This document shows, one piece after another, positions 23,394 to 33,745 of a stretch of DNA of 64,000 bases (position 1 is the first letter of the stretch; every line of letters begins with the position of its first letter). The translations under genes were made by a program, and so were the position numbers. The stretch is from contig JASJFT010000028.1 in assembly GCA_030770425.1 (NCBI GenBank), positions 186,001-250,000 of the forward strand, in the 5' to 3' direction. This stretch comes from Darksidea phi (taxonomy: Eukaryota > Ascomycota > Dothideomycetes > Pleosporales > Lentitheciaceae). The notes below the pieces were generated by a model that saw nothing but the letters and a program-made list of their open reading frames with translations, did no database searches and had not been told where the DNA came from.

Positions 23394-23745
23394 GTTAGAT
23401 GGCAGTTGAGCGAGTAGCGAGGTCTTGAAAAACGCTGGAAGAGATGGATACGGACACATAGGATGGGTTGGAAGTCGGAGTCAAGGCTTTGGAGTTTGTT
23501 GTAAGCTATTGTTCGCTGATTAGAAACAGGAGTAAGGTTGGGTATCTCGGGAACTATATAGTACATGATTAAGCTAGATCAGAGAGAAAGAAATTGAAAG
23601 CAGCCATTATCATACGATCTCCTACCCTGCTCCGTCTATATACCCCATTAAACATACGCTAGCCCAATGCATGTTGGAAGTTTAACCAAGACAGGAGAAT
23701 AAGGAGTCAAGCGGACGTTGGCTCCCCCGTAATATCCCACTCTGC
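23394..23745. other. Convergent 3' region, nothing recognised
   Basis: These 352 bases separate the ends of two convergent genes. They are moderately AT-rich and presumably carry both polyadenylation regions. Confidence 0.45.
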
Positions 23746-26061
23746 CTAAGCAACACCGAAAGCATCTAGATCTCCCGTCGACAAGTTTGGAACGCCCACC
23801 TCTTGCTTAGCATCATTAATCATCGCCTCCACGGCCTCAGGCGGGTAAGACCGCTTTAAGACAACACGAACGAACTCTGACAGAAGATTGAGACCTAAGT
23901 CGCCGAGCTCCTCGTCGCTCATACTGTCAAAACTGTCTTCTGACAAACCCGCTCGCTCCAACCTCCTTTCCATGAGAATATAATAGACCTTGCTAAGTTT
24001 CTCGAGGATGTTCTTGTGATTCTTACTGTGGTAATATTGTGATCGTACAGACTCCGTCTCGTTCTGCATATCGACCCAAGCGGCTTGCTTCTGTAATATT
24101 GCAGCAGATTTGTCGGACGGGAAGATGGAGAAGTGACTGCGCACAACATGTAGAGCGACAAGGGAGCCTGCAAAATCCTTCGTGTAACTAAAACAGTGCA
24201 TCATCAAGCTCGTTATTGCCCTGTGATTGTCTGCTGCTAGGCCCATGCGGAACTGCTCGATGTCGCGTCTGCTGCGACAGCGTGCCCACCAAAGCACTGT
24301 TTCGGCCAAAAGTTCACGTGGCGTGGGCAGGCTGGGGTCGTCGCGTGTGGTGCTGTCACCGAGTGCAATTCGAAGTATCTTCCAAAGGCAGCGTATACTA
24401 GCCCCATCCGGAAAGACGCCCGGTGCTCCCGTGGGGACATCGGTCAAGGACTTGTAGGTCTTCCAGGCTTCGCTGTATTTGCCCCTGCGGCAGTGGTTGT
24501 CCATGATGACATTCATGAATGCGGCGTTGGGCTGAATGTCAGTCATTCTCAACTGTCGCGTGAGGTAGTCGACGTGCTCCCACTGGAGGTTTGTAGCGTG
24601 GTGCTGCATAATAAGAGCGAAGGTAGTAATGTTAGCTTTTGGGACCTTCCTCGCGGCCTCATTATCAAATACCGTTTCCGCAATCATAGTCCCCCTTTCG
24701 GCGATGAGCTCGGGCGCCGCTTTACTGGGTAGCTTCTTCGGAAATGCCTTTCTAGCTTCCTCAATCATCCGCCACCCAATGTTCTCAGCCTTCAAGACTT
24801 GTGGCTTGTTCTTAGTCCGGAACAGAGCTTTGAGGAGGAGGTTGAAGTGGATTGTGTCAGGTCGGTAGCCTCGGCTGAACATCATGTCCAGTATCTGTGC
24901 AGCTGCCTCTGGTGCCTTTCTAACGACTGCGGACTTCATCCAGTCACCGAAAACATGGGAATGATAGGCTTGTGGCAAGACCGTGACCACTTGAAGAGCA
25001 ATGCTCGTCATCTTCTCTATGTCAGTGCCTAGCCGGTAGAGCATGTGCAGCCGCTTGAGGACTGCTTCGACTTGTTCCGTAGAGAAAGTGGTTGCGAGAT
25101 GGCCGTCTTTGACCATATCGCGGAAGACTTGCTTAGAGTAACGGAGATGTCGAGCCTGCAGGAAGCCGATAAAGAAAGCATCGTAGTGCTCTAATGTCAT
25201 GTTGTTGCCCATCTTCTCTTTCAGATTCGAGTATATCATCTTGGCCGTGTCGTGGTGCGGAGGGGACTTCAATCCAGTATGAGCACGAAAGACAGACATC
25301 ATAATAGATGCGTCCCAGGTGGGATAGAGATCGAAGAGTTGTTCCATAATCTCTCGTGCTCGGTCAGGGTTTCCAGCGAGGGCGTACAGTTTCGCTCCCA
25401 ATTCAAGGTGCTCGGGTTTATAATCGTGTCGCTCTGAAGCATTTACACTATGGTGTTCATCTTCCCAAGCCCTCAGAGCCTGCTCTTCCTCCCCATTGAG
25501 AAACACACTCTCGAGAAGGGCAATTCTTTGCCCCACAGTCGCTGCCTTTCCTACTGAGTCCATATCGCGGTACAGTTCCTCCAAGTGGGATTGCCGCGAC
25601 CGGTCTCGCGGGTTGTGCTTCACCAGTGCATCCCAGAGCACATCCCAAGCTCTGTCCGGCATCAACAAGGGCAGTGTGGGAACGTGACTCTTCGCTAGAG
25701 CATAGGCTCTCCATAGCGGGAAGTGATGATGGTTCTTGCTTCCCTCGGCACCAGACCGCAGCAGGAGGTTTAAACGCCGGATTGCGTACTTCTGGTCGAC
25801 ATTTTGTGTCTTATGATTGACTGCGATCGCTTGCGTGTCCCGCAGCTGTCGGCGCTCGAGTCGCCGTGCATCGTCCTCCGAGGCATTTTGGATGTTGACT
25901 TCCGACTTCGCCGTAGGATTTGGCGGGGGCAAGAGCGAGTGTTTCGTAGGGTCCCATACTTTATAGTAGGTCGGAGTCGGAGTCGGGAATGTCGTGAGAA
26001 AGCGCGCGTGTAGAGGACGCAAGGGGCGATGAAAGCTGCTGGTTCTGAACGCAAGTAGCAT
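23746..26061 (-). CDS. Mitochondrial pentatricopeptide-repeat (PPR-like) protein
   Basis: One exon of 771 codons. The frame is open further upstream to 26172, but the ATG at 26061 gives a clean mitochondrial presequence (MLLAFRTSSFHRPLRPLHAR). The body is helical-repeat in character. Clear PPR-like elements include YRPDTIHFNLLLKALFRTKN, IQPNAAFMNVIMDNHCRRGKY and GNPDRAREIMEQLF. Organelle PPR proteins of this type bind RNA and act in processing or translation of mitochondrial transcripts. The target cannot be told. The C-terminal about 100 residues are less repetitive and acidic. The gene is intronless and convergent with the small Gly-rich gene. Confidence 0.75.
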   Translation of the reverse strand: MLLAFRTSSFHRPLRPLHARFLTTFPTPTPTYYKVWDPTKHSLLPPPNPTAKSEVNIQNASEDDARRLERRQLRDTQAIAVNHKTQNVDQKYAIRRLNLLLRSGAEGSKNHHHFPLWRAYALAKSHVPTLPLLMPDRAWDVLWDALVKHNPRDRSRQSHLEELYRDMDSVGKAATVGQRIALLESVFLNGEEEQALRAWEDEHHSVNASERHDYKPEHLELGAKLYALAGNPDRAREIMEQLFDLYPTWDASIMMSVFRAHTGLKSPPHHDTAKMIYSNLKEKMGNNMTLEHYDAFFIGFLQARHLRYSKQVFRDMVKDGHLATTFSTEQVEAVLKRLHMLYRLGTDIEKMTSIALQVVTVLPQAYHSHVFGDWMKSAVVRKAPEAAAQILDMMFSRGYRPDTIHFNLLLKALFRTKNKPQVLKAENIGWRMIEEARKAFPKKLPSKAAPELIAERGTMIAETVFDNEAARKVPKANITTFALIMQHHATNLQWEHVDYLTRQLRMTDIQPNAAFMNVIMDNHCRRGKYSEAWKTYKSLTDVPTGAPGVFPDGASIRCLWKILRIALGDSTTRDDPSLPTPRELLAETVLWWARCRSRRDIEQFRMGLAADNHRAITSLMMHCFSYTKDFAGSLVALHVVRSHFSIFPSDKSAAILQKQAAWVDMQNETESVRSQYYHSKNHKNILEKLSKVYYILMERRLERAGLSEDSFDSMSDEELGDLGLNLLSEFVRVVLKRSYPPEAVEAMINDAKQEVGVPNLSTGDLDAFGVA

Positions 26062-27531
26062 TAGGATATATACAGGTCTCGATTGTGGTGCAGCGCGATC
26101 ATTTCTCCTGCAGGTAAACAGGCCATCTGCAACTGTGAGATTTACACCATCAAAGCGTGGTAAAGAGAACAATCATTGTGAACAATCATCGTGGTATGCT
26201 GGGCGTGATGACGGAAAAGCTCTGAAATTCCATGGTCGCGCGCACGCGTTGTTATCGATAAATCACGTGCAAGCTGCTTCCCCATGCATGTTCCTCCGGC
26301 AGTCTCGCTGCAACGATTTCTGCTAATTTTACGGTCGCTGCAAATCCCGCCCCGGTAAGCACTCAGCGCGAGTGCGAATTCCACCCATTTATATTACAGC
26401 GTCTTCAAAACCAGGACTCGTCCGTTAGATCGAGCCCGGTTCCAGTTCATGCTGGGGTTTGAACACGTGGATGGTAGTCCTTCAACTGCAAAGAGCATCT
26501 GGGTTGCTCAAAATTACATCATCCAGAGGTGACGCTTACGAGGGCAGTAGAGCACGCCGCTCAAAACACGATACCATGCAAGAGCACAAGTACCTGCTTC
26601 TCTACCCCCGGTCCTTCGTTCTCTCGAAGCATTGGCGGGCTCCACTCTTCAATGTCTGGACTGCCGACAAACGTGGAATATCCAAGATCAAGTATTTGAC
26701 ATTTCATCTATTTTCCTTTCCAATGTTTTCGCCAACCATGCAAGACTCGCCCATGCATCTCGTTTATATGGGCCTGCGCATATTGTGGTTTGATTTAGCC
26801 GACGTCCAGATTCCAGAATAGTCTCATCCCCTCCCACCAGAATCGGATCTCCCGCACGCGATCCTTGAACTGGAATATGGAGATCTTGTAGCTAAGCTTT
26901 CCCCCGCAATGCATATATCTGCCGAATATGCAAGCTGACACTAGCAGTCGATCGGAAGGTATACTTTTCAGGAACCTTTCCGCCGTCTAGTATCACGCCA
27001 TGCCATCTTATCCTCCTAAAGTTTTCCAAGTGTTCTTCGAAAGCTCTTCTCTACTTTGCTTACGGAGATACAAAGTGAGCCGCTTGCTTGTTGGTGCGTG
27101 CTTCCGCACACGTAATGGCGTGCTGTGGCTGCACTATCCGATGTAAATTGGTTGTGGCACAAAGCATCGCCTTGACGTCCGGGTGTCACCGAAATTTCAT
27201 TATATTTACATGTGCTACTCCTGGTTGGCTCGGCTACCAAAAAACAATCTTGACGAAATATGGAGAATAGCATGCCTCCCTAGCCATCGATTTTACTGGC
27301 GGTTAATCTCCACGCAACACGCTTCGTCGACTGCAATACGTAAAACAGAACACCTGGCCAGCCGCTGTATTAGTTTGCCACCTCTTAAATGCTCAAAATG
27401 CCAAATTTGGGAGATCACCCGCCACGTCGAACTTTCGCCGCGTGGCTTCTATACCTCGCTCTCATACATTCGTTCCTCTACTTTCTGCAACTCTAGTACA
27501 GAACGAACACACTCTCTGATATCCAGTCCGC
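26062..27531. other. Intergenic between divergent PPR and GH114 genes
   Basis: About 1.47 kb, AT-rich in the middle. The last about 100 bases before 27532 are CT-rich with a TATA-like TCTATACC at about 27448 and probably form the GH114 promoter and leader. Open frames such as 26459-26821 on the plus strand have no recognisable features. Confidence 0.45.
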
Positions 27532-28972
27532 ATGCCAATTTCCCTCTTCAAGATGCTGTCCTGGCTGCTCTGGACGGCGCTCTTTGCCGGCCCTTCCTTA
27601 GCACAAGGGTTTACACGCGGCCAAAAATGGCAAATTATTCTACTCGGTACACCAGACATGTCAAAGATGCCTCTCCCACCCACTGATGCGGAGGTTTGGG
27701 ATATCGATCTATTTGATAACGCACCTTCGACCATCACCACATTGAAAGCCGCCGGGAAGCTCGTAATATGCTACTTCAGCGCGGGTACCAGAGAGGACTG
27801 GAGGGATGACGCGAAGGATTTCCCTACGGCTGATCAAGGAAAGGTACTACCAGAATGGCCAAACGAAAAGTGGATACGAACTGGAAGCACGAAGATCAGA
27901 GAAATAATGGCGAAACGCATCAAGTTAGCGGGTGATCGGGGATGCGATGCCATAGATCCTGACAACATAGGTACGTTCCCGCAGCACAAGCTAAGCATAA
28001 CCAAGTGCCTTGCTAGAGCCTGTCTGCTGTACGACTAGCTTCATAGATTATTTGCCACCTACTGACTTGACTCGATAGATGCCTACGTACGTATATTACG
28101 CTTCGCAACCAACCTAATTTTCGGTCTCATTCCTACAACCACGACAGGCATGAGATAGTACCTTGCGCTGACGTATCGCAGCAAAACGACAACGGCCTAA
28201 ATCTCAAGACCAATGACGCGATCAGCTACATGCAATGGATGCAGAGAGAAGCGGCAAAATACAACATGAAGATCGGTCTCAAGAATAGTGTCGACATTCT
28301 TGACGCTCTCGCCCCGATCATAGACTTCGCCGTTAACGAGCAATGTGTCACACACAACGAATGCGAAAGATACAGCAAGTTCCTAGCACTTGGCAAACCA
28401 GTCTTCCATGTCGAGTATCCAAATCCTCTGAACCCTGCGGCAGCCAAAACAAACCTTTGCACCGGCCCCGGAACTAGTCTCATGAGTAACATCCTGAAAA
28501 ATTTAGTTTTGGATGGCCCTACGGTATACTGCGACGGCAGCCAAGTGGATACGCCTACGAAGGGCGGAACGAGCCCGGGGAGACCGACACCTCCAAGGCC
28601 ATCAACTACCAGAGCAAGCTCGACAATTAGGTCTACGACCAGACCAACAACTTCACCGAGACGGAGCTCGTCGACTAGGCTGACAAGTTCACCAAGACCA
28701 AGCTCATCAACTACGCCGTCAATTACATCCAGACCTATTCCGTCTAGTACAACGATACAAAGACCGCCGACGAGTACGCCAGGTAATGGAGGATGCAAGC
28801 AAAAGCATTGGGATCAGTGCGGTGGAAACGACTGGAAAGGTTGTCAGACTTGTGAGGTCAGTGTCCCGCGTTTCGGAGTTCTGGTTATTGGTTACTTTGC
28901 TAATGTATGAGAGTTCAGTCGCCGTACCAGTGCAAGGGCGTTTCACCGCCGTGGTATTATCAGTGTTTATAA
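27532..28972 (+). CDS. Secreted GH114 endo-alpha-1,4-polygalactosaminidase-like enzyme with CBM1
   Basis: Four exons: 27532-27970, 28079-28086 (8 nt), 28182-28856 and 28919-28972. Phases close to 391 aa. A signal peptide (LSWLLWTALFAGPSLAQG; ATG at 27532 or 27553) precedes the GH114 domain. The domain carries EVWDIDLFDN, VICYFSAGTREDWR, CDAIDPDNIDAYQ and VFHVEYP, motifs holding the family's conserved acidic residues. A linker of about 75 Ser/Thr/Pro/Arg residues leads to a C-terminal CBM1 (QCGGNDWKGCQTC..YQC..YYQCL) with all expected cysteines and aromatics. GH114 enzymes cleave galactosamine-containing polysaccharides; a CBM1 normally binds cellulose or chitin. The short exon supplies Asp-Ala-Tyr of the DPDNIDAY motif. 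The protein is extracellular or cell-wall associated. Confidence 0.88.
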
Positions 28973-31360
28973 AAGCTCGCGAATTGGAGGCGCTCATGGG
29001 CTTTTTCATTGCATGATTATCTTCTTCATCTTTCGATATACCCAATGCACAAAGGTTACACAAAGTTTGACATTCTCTTGCAGACTTATCGTATTCTGAC
29101 GTTCGATGCGTGCTCACAAGGCACAATGTCCGCAAACATCCGCAACATCAGCGGCCTCGTAAGCCGGGCCGGTGGGCCTCGACAAGCACATGTCTTTCCT
29201 TTGTCATAGGACGGAGTCTTTTGAGAATGCCATCAGTTGGATACAGGGGAGAGAAGCGTTTGTAGTGTGGTGGCTCAGCCTGACTCTGTAAGCTACACCA
29301 AACCTATGCCATTTTGTGAAATACTTCCTATACTGATCTGGTTACCTCTAGCAATTCCCTTTCTGAACCAAACCATCGCGTGAGGCACTGTTTACGGAGC
29401 GTTTGTCTACATTCTGCCAAGGCAAATAATGTTCCGCGGGATGGAACACTGTTTGTTCATACACTTCACCAGGCGGAGTAGTAGGATTACGGACCGTGCG
29501 GCTTACTACATCGTCTCTACGGCGTTTCAATGCATGGATCGTTCCATAGAGTATGGCTTGCATACAGGTGCGTTTCAGCCGGGCCGCTTGAACGAACGTT
29601 TACAAGACGGTGCCATCCCTTTGCTTTCGTTTAGCGATTTACCCTAGCGAATCGCGGCCGCCCGGTAAGCAGTGGTTACCTGCATTTACTCACTACTTGC
29701 GCTAATACTTTTGCAGATCTTGGATACTATTACATTGCGATTCCCGATCCCGGTGGGTGTGTGAGATGGTTCCCGTATCAATTTGACATTGGTGTTAGTC
29801 TTCTTCAAGTTTTCCATTGCTAACATCAGAACAAAAGCCATGACCGTGCAAACCCTATCCGCCAAGTCATACAACATCCAAATAACATCCAAGATTCAAG
29901 ATCATGCAGGCAGCAAATCTTCAAGCCATGCTTACACCCCGTTTGTTCATAACACATAGCCAATGGGATCACACCGCGAGCCACGCGCAGGCCCACCCCA
30001 TCTTACGCGATCAGCCTTGGGGGGCCGCTACGACACGCAAGTGCCATCTAGTAACCTATTATATTGTTCCCGCAGCAATGTAAAGTATGGGACGCTTCTT
30101 CCGCGAAGGCTCACAAACCAGTGGGCGGGTGATGACCATGGCCATGGTTGAGCGGATCTCAGACAATGTCGGAAGCTTGATTAGTCCTTACAAAGGATTT
30201 GTCGGATTACAAACGTTCGGCCACTGGATTACGCAAAGGTCATTGTGAAGCATGCAGGGACCATATTTGCGGGTCATCGGGGGCTTCCAGGGAAGTGAGG
30301 TTATGAGAAGGCCAAAGGTGCGTGGGCGTCCTGCACGATCTCTGGAAGGCTTCGATTGTATACTTGTGGCCCAGGCGTAAAAGGAAAAGCCATGCAACGC
30401 CCGCCACGTGGGAAATGAGAAGCATCCGTAAGAGCTCCGCTACAGGACTGTTGGTTGCGATCCCCTCAGGCTTCGCATGCGCAAACAGCTCAAAGGTGCC
30501 ACACATGGCCTGGAGTCTGTTAATTACTGCTTATCCCCACCGCTATGTGTTTACAAAGTAATAATCTATAGCAAGAAGGGGCTGATTTGTTAACGTATCA
30601 ATACTTCTCCATTTTTCACTACTATACTTAGAAAGTCATCAGGTAGAGAATTTGCCCGTAGGTACGTACTTATCCTTATCGAGACTTGCTGCGGTACTAG
30701 GGCACATCTTAAGTGGCTGATTTATAGAAAAGAGCACGCTGTAGCCTGCTTCCCATAGTAAGCAGAGGGTCTTACCGGTCATGCTCTACGCTAGAGCTTT
30801 CCGTTCAAACGGAGACAGATCTTACGAGCATCGTACCAGTACGTAGCCAGTGGGCTAAGCTCTTACAGTGTCAGAACGCATTCGACGGCCGTGCCACAGT
30901 AGTACAGATATAATCGGACTCGAGTGCATTCTGCGAATATCTAGGATGCTCTCAATAGAACAGCTTTAAAATGAAGCTAACGCAACACATTTCGTACGGA
31001 CTTGACTCTCACAGGATACGTCAAACTCGATGCCTCACTGTCAGACATGGCCACCAAAGAACTGATCGCGCTGCAAGTCACTTCATCATGGTTTACCTCA
31101 AAGCGTTTCCGGTGAGCATCATAGCGTCCAATGGTCTGGCCCCAGTGCATGACCTGTGATGAGGAAGAGGTCCTCTCGCAGCGATCCTATCATTTCATTG
31201 CCTCCTAGAGGTAATGGTGTGGTAGGATAGGAAAAGCTTCACGGGCATCCTAGTGCTGAGCCAGCACTTCCTGTCAGCGAGGCAAACACATTTCGTGTTT
31301 CGAATGGTCACGGCGAGGTGATCAAGCAAGGCTGAAGCATCTCCTGTCCTTTCCCGATGC
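28973..31360. other. Gene-poor region, probably decayed sequence
   Basis: About 2.4 kb with no gene I can support. Some short stretches read protein-like on the minus strand (29563-29348, 29892-29686, 30506-30240), but none shows a domain or splice pattern. They may be remnants of lost genes or elements. No terminal repeats or transposase motifs were seen. Confidence 0.4.
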
Positions 31361-31481
31361 CTATAAAGAGCCCCTCTAGCTTTACCTCAAGCCCTTAATC
31401 AACACAACAAATCATTCACTTCTACTTCCACTTCCAACATAACAATATCTCCTCAAGGTTTTAGCTTCTTTCCAAACAACC
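31361..31481 (+). promoter_or_regulatory. TATA box and CT/CA-rich leader of the small secreted protein relic
   Basis: CTATAAAG at 31361-31368 lies about 115 bases before the expected start. It is followed by a leader rich in CA, CT and TC (CACTTCTACTTCCACTTCC) typical of highly expressed fungal secreted-protein genes. The promoter looks intact although the gene is broken. Confidence 0.45.
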
Positions 31482-31943
31482 ATCAAAACGCAGACCAAGT
31501 CCATTGTCACCCTTCTCGTCGCCACTGTCGGTATCAACGCTGCCCCCAGCGTTGCTCCCCGCGCCGCATTCGTTCTCATCAGCGTCTATGATGGGGCTGG
31601 CTGTAATAATAACCCCGTACCCCTCACCCTCACTGTTTCCAACGTTCCTACTGATGGCAAATGCTTCGGCATTTCGCCTATTGTTTCTGGAAATGTTGAC
31701 AGCTTCCGCATTGAACCCTCCCAGTACACTGTTCCTGCTGGATGCACTAGTAAGCCGACACTGTCTTCTAATGAACAGTAAGCAAGAAGAAGATATGCAT
31801 GCTAACGAATGGTCACAGTCACTACCTACACTGACTCTTAATGCAAGAGCACCAACGTCATCACGATCAGACAATCTGGGCAGTGCTTTACCTTCGGCCA
31901 GGGCTCGCTGATCCGCGGTGCTATCGCTTCTGGGACTTGTTAG
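31482..31943 (+). pseudogene. Small secreted cysteine-rich protein relic (lost start, premature stop)
   Basis: A two-exon reading is clear. Exon 1 ends at 31749; a 69-bp intron (31750-31818) has GTAAGC, a TGCTAACGAATG branch site and CACAG; exon 2 ends with TAG at 31941-31943. The coding path has a hydrophobic signal-like segment (SIVTLLVATVGINA), a short pro-region and a domain with six cysteines (DGAGCNNNP, TDGKCFG, PAGCT, then three more ending IASGTC). The expected start position reads ATC at 31482-31484 with no in-frame ATG upstream before a stop. Exon 2 has an in-frame TAA at 31839-31841, just before its first Cys, while the rest of the frame stays open. A secreted effector-like or cell-surface role is inferred only from size, signal segment and cysteines. 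Confidence 0.6.
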
Positions 31944-32078
31944 ATAGCTGTTCAGGGATTTAAATTGAATGTATATCGGGCCTATGGGAGGAAGGGCCAA
32001 AGGAGGGCTCCAGCTTTTCGCAGCCTGGCGGTTGGACGTGATTGAAGTTGTAGAACCTTTCTATTCATAGTCACTCGC
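31944..32078. other. Short spacer
   Basis: Non-coding sequence between the secreted-protein relic and the next decayed fragment. Confidence 0.4.
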
Positions 32079-32357
32079 TTAGCTTGCTCTCTTCTTAATC
32101 AATTGATGGGACGCCCGCAATTTGCACCACATGTTGCTTTTTTCGTTTTGTCTTGGTTTGTGAGGTGTCTCCTTAAAGTCTATGTTGATCTCTGAAGTCA
32201 CAAATGGTGGTAATTGAACTAACCCCATAGAAGCCCAATCTGTCTCGTTAGATATGAGCCATATATATGGTCCATCGCTCCTCATCATAACAGTGAATAT
32301 CCTTTCTGCTCCCAATTCTCCTTCTTCATTCCCACATCTTCGCCACGACGCCGCCAC
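32079..32357 (-). pseudogene. Protein-like fragment, perhaps the 3' end of the decayed minus-strand gene
   Basis: The minus-strand frame from 32357 to 32079 is open for 92 codons and reads like real protein (IFTVMMRSDGPYIWLISNET and DWASMGLVQLPPF). No start context, splice link or domain was found. It lies 330 bases beyond the end of the larger relic on the same strand, so it may be its last exon, now in another frame. It could also be chance. Confidence 0.25.
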
Positions 32358-32684
32358 TTATCAACACTCTTCTCCTAAGGCTGTTCGTACAACTCACCAA
32401 ATATTTGTGCCATCCTGACTAGGCCTGGGTTATTGGGAACGTGAACAAGGGGCGAGTTAATCATGATAGGATAAGGAAGATTACACCATCTTCAAGGCAT
32501 ATGTGAGGCCTTTCTCTTGTGGATGGACTTAAATCATTTCTATATTTCTCCCTAAGAGTCTATTTGTGTTCCGTGTTGATCCAATCTCAAGTAACTCAGG
32601 TCTCGCAAAGTCTTCTGAGGGTCACACCCTTCTTTTCCCATTTTTTCTGAAAGTCACGCAAGGATGTAGATCTCAACAAACGTT

Positions 32685-33745
32685 ATCTTCGTGAATAGTA
32701 TTGATCTTCTCCTGGTTGCACAGGTTCGGGTTTATTCATCTTCTGTATTAAGTGCTCGCAGGTCGTCAAGCTTCGCAAACCTCCTCCCCCACCAACTGGT
32801 CGCCATTCCAATAACTCTTCTACCCACGCTAAAACTCTCGTCTCCACCATGGGTTCCTGGAGTTTTTCGTCTAGCTGTGATTCGCATCGATCTTCTTTCG
32901 CAAGTATGAATTGCTCAATTTTGAAGGCGATGATAAGCGCTGAAAGAGAAATATGTAATCTAGAAGAAATATTGCGATGATCTTGGGCTTTCTATACAAA
33001 GAGTTCCGCATTAAGGAGTGGCTAGGAGAAGAATATATGCTCTACAGCATGGAATTGGTTAATTTGCCGGGGATCGTTGTGCTTAGAGGAGATACGTAAT
33101 GATATGTCCGTGAGACAAGGTGCATTCCTACAGAGAGCGTCCACTTCGGGAACAAACATTGACATCTCAAATAAGTCAACCATTTTCGGGTCATCAAGCT
33201 GGCTCTATGATATATGTTTGAGTTGGGATGTTTCTATTATGCGTTCGTCATCCGGGGTCAAAACGTCTGCCGTGATATATTGGATCTTGGTTGCTGGAGG
33301 AGATTGTAGAACTCGACGGCCCCAAGTCACGCTCGTTTGGTAGACAATGCGTTTTAGCATGCTTACTCGGTTCAGGAAGACGCGCAGTGTTCAACGATTC
33401 CTATCCACCCACTGGAGTGTTTGCCCTTCCTCCATATGGATCATAATCTCAAGTTCAACTACGCGCGACAATAGATCTCCAGGACCAAGCCAGCAAAGTT
33501 CATTCAAGGATGCATCAGCGTCCATTGACTTCAACTAAAAGGCGAGCTCTTTCGCGGTATGCGACGCACGACATGAAGCTTTTACGAAGATACACAACTG
33601 AGAGTAGCCGCTCTAGAGGGGTTGAAACGTACGTACTGAATGGCCGGTCAGAAATCTGTGCAACTGCCTTCACAAATTGCTTCAAATGCGTTTCCACTTT
33701 GAGGAAGTGTGTGAGATATAGCATAAGTGGAGCTAAGGCATCCAA
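32685..33745 (-). pseudogene. Decayed minus-strand gene with four in-frame stops
   Basis: The minus-strand frame from 33525 to the TAA at 32685 spans 280 codons and reads as protein throughout (for example SRVVELEIMIHMEEGQTLQW, DVLTPDDERIIETSQLKH, QEPMVETRVLAWVEELLEW). It is interrupted by only four stops: TGA 33393-33391, TAG 33207-33205, TAG 33024-33022 and TAG 32994-32992. An open 77-codon stretch just upstream in another frame (33745-33515, LTHFLKVETHLKQFVKAVAQ) probably is its N-terminal part, one frameshift away. All four stops are one C-to-T change from a sense codon (CGA or CAG). The family is not recognised; an F-box-type fungal protein is only a guess. Confidence 0.5.

Noticed and set aside
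26062..26172. Upstream start at 26172 for the PPR protein
   Set aside because: The ATG at 26061 gives an immediate Arg-rich mitochondrial presequence, whereas the extra 37 residues do not.
30755..30835. tRNA-like stretch with a TTCAAAC loop
   Set aside because: No consistent acceptor, D or anticodon stems could be folded by eye; A and B box spacing is wrong.
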